Both the position numbers and the translations under genes were made by a program. Shown piece by piece: positions 33,476-45,129 of a stretch of DNA of 64,000 nucleotides. The stretch spans positions 4,361,079 through 4,425,078 of the forward strand of contig NC_087068.1 of NCBI RefSeq assembly GCF_963678635.1, in the 5' to 3' direction. Positions within the stretch are counted from its first letter, which is position 1. Each line of letters starts with the position of its first letter. The notes under the pieces were generated by a model. It was not told the DNA's origin. It made no database searches and worked only from the letters and a program-made list of their open reading frames with translations. The stretch is from Symsagittifera roscoffensis. Lineage: Eukaryota > Xenacoelomorpha > Acoela > Convolutidae.

Positions 33476-33818
33476 CTTCGGATCGGGTAACAATAAAAAA
33501 TGCGAAAAAATTTTTCGAATACAAACTACCATAATAAAAAAGAAATTTTTTCGCAGGATAAATCTAAACACATCAGATTCAAACATAAAACTAACTGCAA
33601 TTGAAGCAAGCTAGTTTGCTTACACTCCAAACCCTGTTACTTGTCTTAGACGTGAGTTCGAGACAAAATTGGCCTTTAAAACAACAGAATATAGCCAACT
33701 AAAATGGATTATATAGATGTATCACATATCACGGATTTTCTGTCGCACATATCAGCTAATACTCTCTATCTCTAGGAAGTTGGTGATGGGGTAGCAATAA
33801 CTTTGTAAACCATTATAT

Positions 33819-34120
33819 CAGGGGCGGGTTTGGTGGGGGGGGGGGAGGGGGACGGCGGACGACTTACCTTCAGGGATTGGACCCCCTGCCGACCCAAATG
33901 GTCCCCCTTTGGTACTTTTTAAGAAATCCAATTTTGAACTATAGTAATTTCTACGCCAATATATACTGATTTTGAGGGGGGGGGGGTACTTGGGCTTTGA
34001 GCGCGCGCCGAAAAAACGCAATTTTTTGGTCAAAATTTTCCAAAAAGTGCCTAAAATGCCTGTTTGGACTGTTTTTTTTTTAAATTTTGCCTGCGGTGCA
34101 GACAATTTGGCCAACACAGG
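33819..34120 (+). mobile_element. Truncated copy of the CAGGGGCGG hAT-type MITE
   Basis: Starts CAGGGGCGGGTTTGG. It shares with 35,975-36,408 the blocks CTTCAGGGATT-GACCCC, CCAATATATACT, GAGCGCGCG and TTCCAAAAAGTGCCTAAAA. The right terminus is not recognisable. Includes two G runs of about 10. Confidence 0.75.
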
Positions 34121-35520
34121 GACTAAATATGAGCGTTTGATAGTAGCAAACTATCGTTGCTTATGTTTAATTGACTGACCTGGTTTGCTGTAGCAAAGCA
34201 GAGACCACCAGCTGCATCACCAAACCCTCCGGCAAAACAAATTTTCTATCGCATTTTCTGGCAATTAGTTTCATTTTGATTTTAGTTTTCCTTCAAGTAT
34301 TTTTTCCGCTCCAGTTATATTATGGAAGCCAACAACAAAAAATAGCAATTTCTTGTTTTGTGTAATAAAACCAAAACAAAATTACAAAACCATCTGATTT
34401 GAAAGAAAACTGATTAGATTGTTAAAATTTAATTACGGTAGAAAACCAAATTATTCATATTTATGAACTGTTTTATTCTCTCACTTCCTAGTTTAGCTCG
34501 TTCAAAAACAGGTGCTAAAATTGTTGGAAGATGGCAAAGTTTTCAGCCCAAAAATAGAAAGGAAAGCAACTTCTTCATTCTATAAATAATTCAATCGATT
34601 TGCTTATAATTCAACTTATGTGAAAACAGCCAACTACTTGAAACCAGACTAACAAAATCGAAAATCCTCGGCAGCATTCATATTCATCTGTACTGTTTTT
34701 GATCTCTTCTCCGAATATGTACAAAATATTTAAAAATTTTGAGTCCGGGAAAAATGTCTAATGCCCGGGCTGAGGTGCTCGGCTCATGATTCGGGGGCTA
34801 TACTCATGCGCGAAGGACCGAATGGGCGAACAAACTCGTGAGCGAAAGACCAAAAACAAAATTAGCCGAAAGACTTTTTTTTAAAAGAAGCAAATGCTAT
34901 TCAATTAAAATCAATTAAATGAAGCATTTTTTTGCTTCTTTTATAATGAAACGGCCCTTGAAATATAAAATTTGTTCCAATTCCGCGGCGGTCAGTGACA
35001 ATTTGAAAATTTTGCATATTGCCGTTTTCATAATCGGCCAATATCAATATCAACTCCCCGGAAATTTTCACTTTCTTTCCAGATTTTAGATTACTGAAAT
35101 CTGATTAGCTGATTTTTTTGCGCATTCGGTCCTTCGCGTATGAGGGATTCCACCCATGATTTGTCTGGAATAGTCCAACTTTTGAGGTTAAGAATGATAC
35201 CAATGGTTGACGGTAAGGGTGTACTTAAACTAAGACTAGTTTAAGACTTGTTAAAATGTTGGGTTCTCTTCTAAAAATTATTTGTAGGTTTTCAACTAAG
35301 ACTAGATTAAACGAAGTTGGTTAAAGATATCTAAGCCAGCTAAAAGATAATTTCGGTTAAGAAGTTCAATTGAGATTGGTTGCATAAAACATGACAATGT
35401 CACAGATCATATGTGTCAAAAATGGATGTGCTTTTGGCAGGTATTTTTCTAATTCAAAACTAGAACAAAAATCATAGAGGTTAAAAGATCACCTTTGACA
35501 CCAACAATGTCTAACTTTTG
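34121..35520. other. No recognisable gene
   Basis: AT-rich sequence without supported coding or repeat features. Around 34,790-34,860 and 35,120-35,150 the phrase TGCGC-GAAGGACCGAAT occurs in opposite orientations, possibly remnants of another inverted-repeat element. Confidence 0.4.
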
Positions 35521-35524
35521 TCGC

Positions 35525-35966
35525 AACATTAAATGGTGGAACAAAGTCAAATCATGGGTCAAACAGGATCGAATTTTATATCAAAAAACGTGGAATTATT
35601 TGGTCAAACAGGGTCGGGCCATGAGTCTAACAGCGTCGAACCAGAAATCGAACAGTGTCGAATTTTGAGTCAAACGGGGTCATGTGTTGGGTCGAACATA
35701 GAGGAAACATTTGTCAAACATGGTCAAATTGTGGGTCAAACAGGATTGATTGATGTGTCGAACAGAGTGGAATCACTGATTGAACACGGTCTAATCATGA
35801 GTTAAACAGGATCGATAAAGTCAAAAAGGGTCGAACATGGGTCAAGCAGTGTCAAATTACTTGTCGAATACAGTCGAATATTGGACCAAACGGAGCCGAA
35901 TCATGCGTGGGTGCGTTGACTGGAATGGAATAACAGAAGGAAATCATTGGACAAACAAGGTCAAAC
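35525..35966. repeat. Diverged minisatellite of about 22-bp period (left block)
   Basis: About fifteen to twenty units around AAACAGGGTCGAATCATGGG plus TC. The open frame at 35,533-35,805 shows a 22-residue periodicity, which is what a 22-bp unit gives when translated, so it is not taken as a gene. Confidence 0.85.
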
Positions 35967-35974
35967 CGTGTGTC
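35967..35974. repeat. Left TSD CGTGTGTC
   Basis: A perfect 8-bp match to 36,409-36,416. Confidence 0.9.
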
Positions 35975-36408
35975 CAGGGGCGGATTTAGGGGAAAGGGCA
36001 AACGCCCCCCCCCCCCCACCCTCTCCCACTCACCTCAGGGATTCGACCCCGTGCCGACTTAAAGTGATATTTGTGATATTTTTGAATATCGAGTTTTGGC
36101 CGACTGACCCTAAAAATTTTTTAATGGCGCCTTAGGCGCCAATATATACTAGTTTTAAGGGGGGAGCGCGCGCTCAAAAAACGCGAATTTTTTGTCAACA
36201 TTTTCCAAAAAGTGCCTAAAACGTTTTTTTTTTGGTTTTGCCAGTCTTTTCAAAAGTTTGCCTGCGACGCAGAAAATTTGGTAAAAATGGGGTGTTTTGG
36301 TAATTATAGTGATTTGGTAGAGCTCAGAAAATCGAATTGGTCGACCTAAAAAAACATCGACAAAATTTGCAACCCTCCCCCCTCGAGAAAATCCTAGATC
36401 CGCACCTG
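35975..36408 (+). mobile_element. hAT-type MITE with CAGGGGCGGAT termini and an 8-bp TSD
   Basis: 434 bp, starting CAGGGGCGGATTTAGG and ending CTAGATCCGCACCTG, imperfect inverted termini. It is flanked by CGTGTGTC on both sides. It splits the minisatellite, so it inserted after the array formed. A CAGGGGCGGAT-type end with an 8-bp TSD fits the hAT superfamily. It contains a C run of about 13 and no transposase. Confidence 0.92.
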
Positions 36409-36416
36409 CGTGTGTC

Positions 36417-36760
36417 CATCAGAGTGGAATATTGAGTCGAATATGATCGAATACAGACTCAAACAGGGTCGATATAGTCGGATAGAGTCAAAACATGGGT
36501 AAAACAGGGTCGAATCATGTGTTGAACAAAATCGACGCTCTGGTCCAATATTGTCGAATAATGGGTCAAACGATCTGGAACCATAGGTCGAGCGGGCTTG
36601 AATCATGTGTCCAAACACGGTTCGAATCATAGTCCAATCACAGAATCAAATGGGTCGAGTCATGGGTCGAGTGGTGTCATATTATTCATCGAAGGAGCTG
36701 AAACAGTTTCTAAAATAAGACCGAATCATAAATCTCAAGTGGTGAACTGTGGGCGGAATC
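36417..36760. repeat. Diverged 22-bp minisatellite (right block)
   Basis: Continuation of the array interrupted by the MITE, with units such as AAACAGGGTCGAATCATGTG. About twelve to fifteen units, fading out near 36,760. Confidence 0.85.
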
Positions 36761-39469
36761 TTATTAAAACTGAATGTTTGTTACGTTTTTTGTTCAAAAA
36801 ACTGTAAAAAATGCAAATGGTAAAATAATTCGGTATACCTGTGTTACTATTCATCTTTATGTTCCAACCCATTTTTTGGGAAATTTTCAATATCTTGACA
36901 TAATCCAATCACAGCTCATGAAAGCCTTCAGGTTGGCCCGATGAGTAACTTCAGAAATACCTTTTTTTTCATTGGCATTTAAAAGTGAGACTTTAAACTG
37001 CGGATTGCTTGAAAAACACAAACTGTAAAACACAAACTAGACGTCACTGACAGCTGGTCTTCTAGCTTAAGCGTTGTAGTGTCATGTAATTAAGCCGAGC
37101 ATCCCCCAAAGGATCGCACTTATGTCCCCTAGTGCTATGGGCTGCGGAGTTTTGAATCTAGAAACGAATTCTTCTATAAAAATCCACACTTTTATCCGTA
37201 TATATTTTGAAGATAAACTAGAAAACTGCTATCGCACTTTTAATTGCACAACTATCAGACAAACAAAAAAAACATTTTGTTTTGTATTGAAAAATATCAT
37301 TTTTTATCGCGAGGAGAAGGGGAATAACAAGGAGTTGAAAATAAGCTTCCTGAAATAAAAATATATATGTATATTGGTGTTTGAAATGTCTGATTTAGCG
37401 AACACTTATGCCATATACATATGGAAAGTTCAGTTAAAACAATTATTAATGTCTCAAAAGAAAAACGTCCTGATCACTTTTTCTCGGACTTCAATATGAG
37501 TTTTTTTGATAAAACAAGAAGCTTCTATAGTGTGACGTTGCACATAAACCGCTCAAAAACCGTGCAAAAACCGCTCAAACTGCTCAGGGTTAAGAATTTC
37601 AACGTCTAAAAAAACGCCTAAATCGCTCAAAAAAGAACAAAAAAAACAGCGGACATATTGAAAAAGACCACCCAATTAGGTTGTTGTTAGGCTGTGAAAA
37701 AGTTACTGCAACAGAACTGTATAAAAATAAGACAAAACATGTCTGAACGTGTCAAGGCGAAGCCCTGAATGTTCCGAGAGCCTTTTGAGGTCTATGGAGC
37801 AGTAGCAACATGCAAAGCTTGAATTGAATGTAATATAACGACAAAAAATTCTTTTTGAAGTTTTTGAGATGTTTTGTGAAAGAAAAAATGATCCCATAAC
37901 ACGCGATATAAAACACAATTTAATAGATTTTGCTACTAGTAACAAATCAATTATGGCAAATAAACTTCTGCAACCAAAATGCAACGATTTTTGAATTGGT
38001 TTAAATCTCCGGTTGCGCGTGAATAGCGCGAAGTAGATCGTGCGTTAATTGTCCCAAGTTGGTCAAAGCAGCAATCTTTAAGCCCCCAAAAACGTTACAA
38101 AAAATGATCACAGGCGAAAAGTCTTTTTCAAATTTAGGCTCAGGACAGCAATACCTTATGAATTATATTTAAAAATTCCGTCAACAATGGCTGTTTGAAA
38201 AGTCGAAATTTGTCTGAAGAAAAAAATCACCCCGCGAGCTTAGAAAATTAAAGTTTGTCTTGAAGAAAAAAATTGTCACGAGCACGTAACGAAATCAAAA
38301 ACGAAAATACATTTTGAAAAAGATTTACAAGGTCAGAAAAACATAACAAACTTAAATGAAATCAACGAGTGTCTGCAAAAATTGAGTGTCTTTTATAAAT
38401 TACGCAACACGCCTAAAATTAAAACACATGTGGGCGGAAGAAACAATTTCGGTTATCATTTCAATGGGTAAAGTTGTGAAAGTAACAATGGTTGAACTTT
38501 TTACTTCTCCGTTGAATTACTTTTGTAGCTTAAAGAGGTTTTTTGGATCGATATCGTTTTTCTAGTTAGTCTATTTTTCGGACTAACGACGACCTTATTT
38601 TTTACGACCTCCAAAAGACAATGATTTTGGCCTAAATTTTTTCTAGAACAGCTGGAAAGTGGATGTTTGATACTTTTTTAAATTAGTCTTTCAAAATTTC
38701 TAGTTTTCAATCAACTTATAGACAAGATGTCTTAATCTGGCTCAGAAATCAAAAACAATTGAGTTTGACCACACTAATTGATCCAGAGGTTGTACTAACA
38801 GAAGTGAAAAACTTCCCTTTGTGTTTTATCTTGGGTGTGGAAGGAATAATGAACAATAGTTTTCTCCTTTAAAAAAAATTAGCTGTTTCAGAAATGCTGG
38901 AATTAGCTGCGGGATTCTTTCTTCATTACCAAGCCAAATCGGTTTCTTTGATAGTAAATTGAATTTTTAATTCCTTGGCACTGGAGTTCGTGTGTTAAAA
39001 GTCGTCCTCAGAAATTCGAAAGTGATCAAAGAAAAAACCCAACGGAATCGAATAACATATTGCAGAGCAATAGGCGTTACATTTATGTTTCGGTTAGCGA
39101 ACAATTCAATGGAATCCGTAGACAAATCGTACTTTAGAGACCCTTTCATAGCATGGAATGATTTGGGTACCATCGACAACCGCACTTTTGACGTAGCAGC
39201 AAAATCAACAAAAATAAATGCAAATTTTATGTTCTTTTTCATATGGACATGTCTTCGAATCCGACAAAATCAGATCAAGTTTGAGGTTTATTGCAGCAAA
39301 ACTCAGCAAAACACCTTAGCTTTTTAAATTTGGAGAAACAAAAAAATTTACGACTAAATGGGTAGGCTTCGTTTTCGAATGGTGTCTTTAGACAAACACC
39401 TCTAAAATATTCATTTCTATAACAGCACAGTTTGGAAGCATGGTTTCCCAATTGGTTTCCTGATGATTA
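36761..39469. other. No recognisable gene
   Basis: AT-rich. Near 37,545-37,640 the phrase CCGCTCAAA recurs a few times (AACCGCTCAAAAACC, AACCGCTCAAACTG), a minor local repeat. An open frame at 38,992-39,327 (111 codons) and its minus-strand shadow have no domain I recognise. Confidence 0.4.
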
Positions 39470-39477
39470 CAAGTTTC

Positions 39478-39690
39478 GGCTCTTTTCCAGTTCCCCCCTT
39501 TCAAATTCAACTTTGAAAAGCTTATTTAACCGTGTCATAATGCAATGAAATTTGGCGTGGTGAACAAATCGACAACTGTGAACAGATTTGTTGTTCATAC
39601 TTTACAGCGTAACATCACGAATTTAGTCGTGACAACACGTAAAACAAACATAAAAGTCGGTATTTTGAAAGGGGGAACTGGATAAGAGCC
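39478..39690 (+). mobile_element. GGCTCTTTTCC-family MITE with a perfect TSD
   Basis: 213 bp, beginning GGCTCTTTTCCAGTTCCCCC and ending GGGGGAACTGGATAAGAGCC. Flanked by CAAGTTTC at 39,470-39,477 and 39,691-39,698. It has the most symmetrical termini in the window and is a good reference copy of this family. Confidence 0.92.
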
Positions 39691-40369
39691 CAAGTTTCCG
39701 TTAAGTACGTTGTTATGTACGTTTTTTGTGTACGTTGAACCATTTTTCTCAAAATGTTTGTTTTTTAGCTACATAATTTTCATTAAATCAAAGTTTACAT
39801 AATGAATCTATATAATTTTCATTGCAACACTGTTTGTTAAAAACTAAACTCAAATTTGGCGGAGAGGGCCAAGAGCTCAAAGCGTTTTCAAAATTTTCCA
39901 AAAAAAAAGAACTGATTAGCTGCCATTTTTTTGTTCCCTTCTTTTTGACATAAATAATGTTTTGTATAACTTTCTCTTGCCTAAAACAAGTTCTTACATT
40001 CCAAAGATGTGCTGCTGAATATTATGACCCAATATAAAAAATAGGATATGATTTACAAAAAGCAGTAAACAGTTAACTGTTAACTGCCTTAACAAAAAAG
40101 GTACCACAAAAAAGGTACCACACACATGTTTTTTTCAGTGTTTGCCTTTCTTCACTCACTGTGAGCATCATTTTTATGGCTCAATGAATTGTTTCACAAG
40201 TCTAGTTTTACGAAGACTGTACATATTCGCAATAACTTAATTTGTGTGTAAGGTCGTATAAAAATCGGACACTGTGGGCCAAAATTTTACTATAAAAAGT
40301 CAACCGCAAGAATAGTGGAAGAAGGGTCAACTTTTTTGGTGCAGATTTATAGCTTCTCAATTTGACTTT

Positions 40370-40545
40370 ATGTTCTGAAAAACTATTTTTACGTTGTCTT
40401 AATGTTATCAACTTTTGCATGGTGAACAAAAAACTAACTATTGTGAACACATTTGTTCTTCATAAATTACATCACGACAACACGCATTCAGCTATAATAA
40501 ATTTAAAAAAAAAACGAAATAGGGGGGGGGGATGGAAAAAAAGTT
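40370..40545 (+). mobile_element. Fragment of the GGCTCTTTTCC-family MITE
   Basis: The interior GGTGAACAAA-ACTAACTATTGTGAACA and CATCACGACAACACG match the interior of 39,478-39,690. The right side ends in a G run and GATGGAAAAAAAG, resembling a decayed terminus. The left end was not found. Confidence 0.6.
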
Positions 40546-40822
40546 TTTATAGCAATGAGTAGCTGTTTTCTGACCCGTCATCTGTTCACCCAAAAACATG
40601 AGCGCCAACCAAATGACAACCGGCTCACCATGAACAAGATTTTTGTTTTGGTTATTATGGAACTGATGAGAATGGTCGGAAAAAAACACTTAGAAAGCAC
40701 TGTCGCAGTAGTCAATTTCATACTGTGGCCCTGAAGATTACATTACTTTCACCTGATTGAACTGTTTTTTTTTCGCCGATCGAAAACATTTCGCTAAAAG
40801 CAAACAATTAGAAAAAAATCAC

Positions 40823-41024
40823 GGCTCTTTTTCCTTTTCCCCCAACCAGCGAAATTTTAATAGTAACATTTTGTTCACATCGTCGGATTGTTACAAAAAT
40901 TGGTATGCGGACTAATTAGGCTATGACAAACATTTTTGGTCTTCATACCTAACCTTGTAAAACCCCTCCTTACAACATAAAATTGATGTATATGTGAGAT
41001 GGGGGGGGGGAAGGAAAAAGAGCC
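40823..41024 (+). mobile_element. GGCTCTTTTT-family MITE with a perfect TSD
   Basis: 202 bp, starting GGCTCTTTTTCCTTTTCCCC and ending GGGGAAGGAAAAAGAGCC. Flanked by AAAATCAC at 40,815-40,822 and 41,025-41,032. Same family as 4312, 20,254 and 23,130. Confidence 0.92.
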
Positions 41025-41386
41025 AAAATCACAATTAGGTTATTTTTAATTTCTAGTGATTTTGTAAAAAGCGGGAATTATTCGTTCTTTTGCGGGATTT
41101 TTAAGCGGTGAACTGAAATAGAGGCGCCTTTTTGGCCATATTTCAATTTAAAATCAGCTAAGTCGACTAAAAGCCAGAGGCCTTAAACTCTAAAATCACA
41201 ATCAGACTTTTTCGGTTTTGAAAAATTCAAATCTTCTTTATGAACGTAAGTGATACATTATCCTATAAATAAGTCAATAAATTTCAAGATCTTTACTGAA
41301 AACTCTAATATTCATCACATTTTCAAAGCCTTTTCTAAATCAAATGTCAAAAAACGATAACAAATTTATCTAGTGCAATCTTTTAG

Positions 41387-41731
41387 ATGAATCATCTCCA
41401 ATTGCTCGCAGTGGCTATGGTCTTTATGGCCCTGAGTATGGTCCCTATGGGACTGTGCGGGGATAAAGTGCCAATGGGAATGGCGTGTATGGTTGACTTC
41501 GATTGTCCTAGATCCACTATGTGTGAAAACTTCAAGTGCAATATCAACAAAAACAACGGAGAGAGGAAGAGGATGACTCATCAGATCAAGAAGAGGGATC
41601 CTTATTCTGAGGCAGTGCGTTTAAACCTTTTCACCACCTATTTTCCAGTTGCCAACCGCCCCCACCCCCCTCGTAAAATTACATCATACAGAGTAGTTCA
41701 AAAATTGTTCATGCTGACGGCAATCACCTAG
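41387..41731 (+). CDS. Secreted cysteine-rich protein, paralogue of the 20,762 gene
   Basis: ATG at 41,387 directly follows an acceptor-like CAATCTTTTAG. A tiny upstream exon (ATGAAC then GTAAGT at 41,240-41,251) would add two residues in frame, echoing the four-codon exon 1 of the paralogue. Residues 1-25 are a clear signal peptide (MNHLQLLAVAMVFMALSM, ending GLCG). Four cysteines follow as C-x5-C-x5-C-x4-C with core DFDCPRSTMCENFKC, clearly related to FQCPRATSCDNFNKC of the other gene. A KKR at about residues 67-69 is a possible processing site. From about residue 84 the frame lies in MITE-derived DNA (FTTYFPVANRPHPPRK and on), so the true C-terminus may be an earlier splice donor I could not fix, or the MITE is exonised. 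114 aa as read. Extracellular; function unknown. Confidence 0.55.
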   Translation: MNHLQLLAVAMVFMALSMVPMGLCGDKVPMGMACMVDFDCPRSTMCENFKCNINKNNGERKRMTHQIKKRDPYSEAVRLNLFTTYFPVANRPHPPRKITSYRVVQKLFMLTAIT

Positions 41732-41925
41732 TCCATAGAGGATGGTTATCTTGCAAGAACTAGCAAGATTCTTGAGAATGATGGTATGCATGTAGAAATT
41801 TTTGTAAAAACTTGTTCACCTGTTCACATTGACACGATCTATTGCAGTTTAGATCATCAAGTCATTTTTAATTGTCTTTCTTAAACTGAATATCAAAATA
41901 AATCAAAGATGGGGGGGCAGTTTGA
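41636..41925 (+). mobile_element. Decayed MITE overlapping the 3' part of the cysteine-rich ORF
   Basis: The interior resembles the element at 6290-6512: CCCCC-TCGTAAAATT near the start, then TTGTTCACCTGTTCAC-TTGACACG and a G run near 41,913-41,919. Termini are too degenerate to define a TSD. Confidence 0.5.
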
Positions 41926-41929
41926 TCAT

Positions 41930-42665
41930 TTTGCTGCTTTTTTCATTAGTGAAAGTTTTATTCATTTTTTCTATTCCCAGTTTTCAACCTATACTTATAT
42001 TTTATTTTATAAGCTGCATGCAATAATGTAAATTCATCTTTTTAGATTCAACTATGAAGTAATTTGATTATCTAATTCACCAAGTACAATTAATCGAAAA
42101 AGAAAACAATACAAGTATGATTCTATTCAAATAAATTATATAATAATATTGACAACTATTTTCAAACCCATGAAATTTAGTTATTAGAAAAACGCTCTGA
42201 ATTGCAATTAATTCCAAGATTTGTTTTTGTTTATCCTATCAGGCTGCTCTGTTTCAGATCATCAGTCAGCGACGTTTGATGAGACGAAACATGCAGTAGA
42301 AGAAAAAAGAGTCTGCACCAGCTTCCACTCATCGCCTCTTTGGATTTGTTTTTCAATTCTGTGAAGTTCAAGAAGTTTTTGCTAAATATAGATTCTGTTT
42401 TTTTTTTCACTATTTTTACTTATAATACTTTTTAATAAAATATTTACCAAATCTCAATAGTTTTATTAGCCAAAAAAGAACTGATGTTTTTTACAGAGTA
42501 GATGCACATGGAACTGAATGGAAATTCATCAAGAAAATTAACCATCTTTAAAAAGAAATGGCATTCAAACTGCAACAAAAAAGTAGCCTGTCAAATGGTC
42601 CGAACTCTTTTAATTTTATTAGCCAGTTTTAAAATCTAAAAACCTCCCATTGTACATTTTTGGCG
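41930..42665. other. No recognisable gene
   Basis: AT-rich with nothing supported. Short open frames only. Confidence 0.4.
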
Positions 42666-42666
42666 A

Positions 42667-42971
42667 AATATTTCTTTTCATTGGACCTCAAAAAATTCAT
42701 GCCTGAGGTAAAGTTAGATGGATAAAAATCTATTGTAATGGTTTTTCGTTGACTAAAATGTTGTATAATTGATCAGTGATCGTGGCAAACTTAACAGCAC
42801 AGACTTTCATTTCATAATAGCGAATATTTGGCTCTTTTCTGCTCGCCCACCTTTCAAACTATCTACTTTTATAGTTGTTATACGGCTAAAGTCATGATAG
42901 TACGATGTAACGTATGGAAAAAAAAGTCTGTTCGTAATCGTTAGTTTTGTTCACAATTTCCAGTTTCATTG
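42667..42971. repeat. Left part of the interrupted copy of a 1.46-kb tandem duplication
   Basis: Matches 59,246-59,542 (TGGATAAAAATCTATTGT, TTCGTTGACTAAAATGTTG and on). Its continuation resumes after the 15.1-kb element at 58,074. It includes half of a GGCTCTTTTC-family MITE in reverse orientation (from about 42,839). Confidence 0.88.
42966..42971. repeat. Left target-site duplication TCATTG
   Basis: Directly repeated at 58,074-58,079. The uninterrupted sister copy has a single TCATTG at 59,537-59,542. Confidence 0.92.
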
Positions 42972-42979
42972 AGTAGTAT

Positions 42980-43140
42980 AGTAAAAGTGGCTAGGAAAAT
43001 GACCACTTTTAACCCCCCCTTTTTTTCGATGTGCCGTTGTACTTACCACTTTTAACCCCCAAAGGGGTTAAAGCCCCTACTTTTTCGGGCACGCATGTTT
43101 TAAGGGGGGTTAAAATTGGTAATTTTCCAGCCACTTTATG
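42980..43140. repeat. Subterminal hairpin at the left end of the element
   Basis: GTGGCTAGGAAAATGACC followed by ACTTTTAACCCCCCC at about 42,988-43,020 is complementary to GGGGGGTTAAAATTGG and TAATTTTCCAGCCAC at about 43,106-43,138. Between them ACCACTTTTAACCCCCA and GGGGTTAAAG form a smaller inner stem. The right end has the mirrored structure (about 57,907-58,065). Confidence 0.8.
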
Positions 43141-43330
43141 GAAACGGGAAAGGAATTAGGTTTTGGTTGGTGCATGTTTTCCCTTCTAAAGTTTGGGGGT
43201 ATTGGCTTGTTTACATGTAAAATGACGTTATATACCTATTATATGCAACCAAACTATATGGGATATAGGAAAGCCAATATTTTGGCAGCGTAGCTTAACT
43301 GTTGGCTGCGGTGAACGATTTCCTTCAAAA

Positions 43331-43961
43331 ATGCATGTTTTATTGCTGAATCTCGAAGAAAGGAAAATTCGTCAAGTGCGGCGGCCGCCACCTCTATTTA
43401 GGCAAAAATTAATGATCAATTTGGCCAAAATAAGAATGAAAATTTTCTTTAAGCCAAATGAAGGTAAAAACAAAGAAAAATTACGAAACACTGGAAACTC
43501 TAAAATAATGAAATTGGCTTGAAAATTTCGACATTTCCTTTTTCCGTGTCTACAGGAGACTGAAAAAACGTCTGAAATCTATGACAAAAGCTTTGATTTT
43601 ATTGAAAGTTTGAAAGAGCTAATGAGTTGAAGTGGGTAAAGATCTTCAAAAACGAGAACATTGATGCAAGCCATTAATTTTGCTGCAGCCATTTCTAAGA
43701 TTTGCATATACCACTTTAAAAAGGAAAGAGTTTTCGGGGCTTCTAGAAAACGTTAAGTATTTCCTATTAACGTTTTGTGCTAACAGATTTTTTGAGAATA
43801 TTCATCAAAGCGGACCTAGAAACTGGGAGAAAACTGTTATTTGTAAGCCAATATATACGACAGAACAGAGTGACTATCGAATAAAGCAGGTGAAAATTTA
43901 TTTGCGACTTTTAAGGAAAGCAGATATTCAAATTAGAGCAAATTCAATCGGCAAAGACTGA
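43331..43961 (+). CDS. Unrecognised ORF pair near the element terminus
   Basis: Open frames 43,331-43,522 (63 codons, basic: RQVRRPPPLFRQKLM) and 43,680-43,961 (93 codons, YTTLKRKEFSGLLENVKYF) lie on the strand pointing inward. A possible intron junction lies between them (donor GGTAAAAAC near 43,464, acceptor TGTCTACAG near 43,553), but I found no join that keeps the frame open. Both have counterparts in the right arm (57,714-57,523 and 57,418-57,074, where the second is longer at 114 codons). No domain recognised. They may be relics of an element gene. Confidence 0.25.
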
Positions 43962-45129
43962 ACACAAGCTAAGACAAGTTATGAATACAGACTCAAAACT
44001 TGATATGAAATCGGAGTTATAATTTGAGCATCCAAATTTTTTGATTTTTCCCTTAAAAGAATATGCAAATAAATAACTTTTTAATTTGATACTACAATCT
44101 GGTCGACTGTTCTCAGTATCTTCTAATTAAGTTCAAATTGGTTTTAGCAAGAGCTTTTTGTTCAAAAGTTTGAAGCGCTATCAGTTTTTATCATTGATTA
44201 ACCCTCTGCTCAACAAATTAAATTTTGAGTTTTTTAATATGAATCTGATCTTTTGAATGTTTCCATGATTACGCTATTTCCTCTCAAAATACGGTGGCTT
44301 TTTGACCAAAATATTTGATTACTCATCTACAACTAATTGTGTTATTGAGAGATAAACCTTTCTTTCAATATTTGTCTGAGATGATTCAAGCTTTCACATT
44401 CACGTTCTGATCACTAGCAGGATCAAAACAGTTCGCATCATGATATTTCTTCTCAATTTTGCATCGAAATTTGTCTTCTCTATTAAAAAAAACTTGTCTT
44501 CGAAAAACCGTTAGTTGTTTGAAATAGTAAGAAAAACAATCAAACCTTATGATCAACACTCTACCTGAATCTTCGGATTCCGTCAGGACGATAGCTGTTT
44601 CACACTAAGCAATGCTCTCACACCAATTTGGCTACAGCAGTTTCCGAAAACTCGTAAGTGCCATTTTGTAGTTTCAACGCATTTCGATAAACGTCAATTA
44701 TGTTGTGTTATCTTAAGCTGGAACGACTAAGAAAGATATGTTTAATTTGCCAGAATAAAATATGTTAGACATTTTTACTTTGAGGAATTAAGTTTTTGAG
44801 CCTCAATGCAGAAAGACTTGCTATTTATTTCAAAGACAAAAGGCGTAAGCATTTTGAGCTATTTCATAAAATGCTCTATCGACTAAATAAATCTTGAATT
44901 TAAAAAAGTTGTACTGACTGTTTATCTGATTACACAATTGCTTCACTTCTGTGGGTTTATAAGTTTGATTCAAAATTATGATTTTTGAAATGAAAACCAT
45001 TGAAAATTTGTGGTTTTTTTAAGGATTGGTCAATCATCCTTCAAATATACAGTACCTGTCACTCAGACTTTGCTCGCTTACCGTCTTCAGCTCTACCAGC
45101 CGCATGTCATTTTCAACCATTCTTCTATC

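Noticed and set aside
35533-35805. 90-codon ORF with repeated GQTGS motifs
   Set aside because: The 22-residue periodicity is explained by the 22-bp minisatellite being translated in three successive frames.
38992-39327. 111-codon ORF as a gene
   Set aside because: Open in both strands over the same stretch, no domain, no splice sites or signal peptide; most likely chance.
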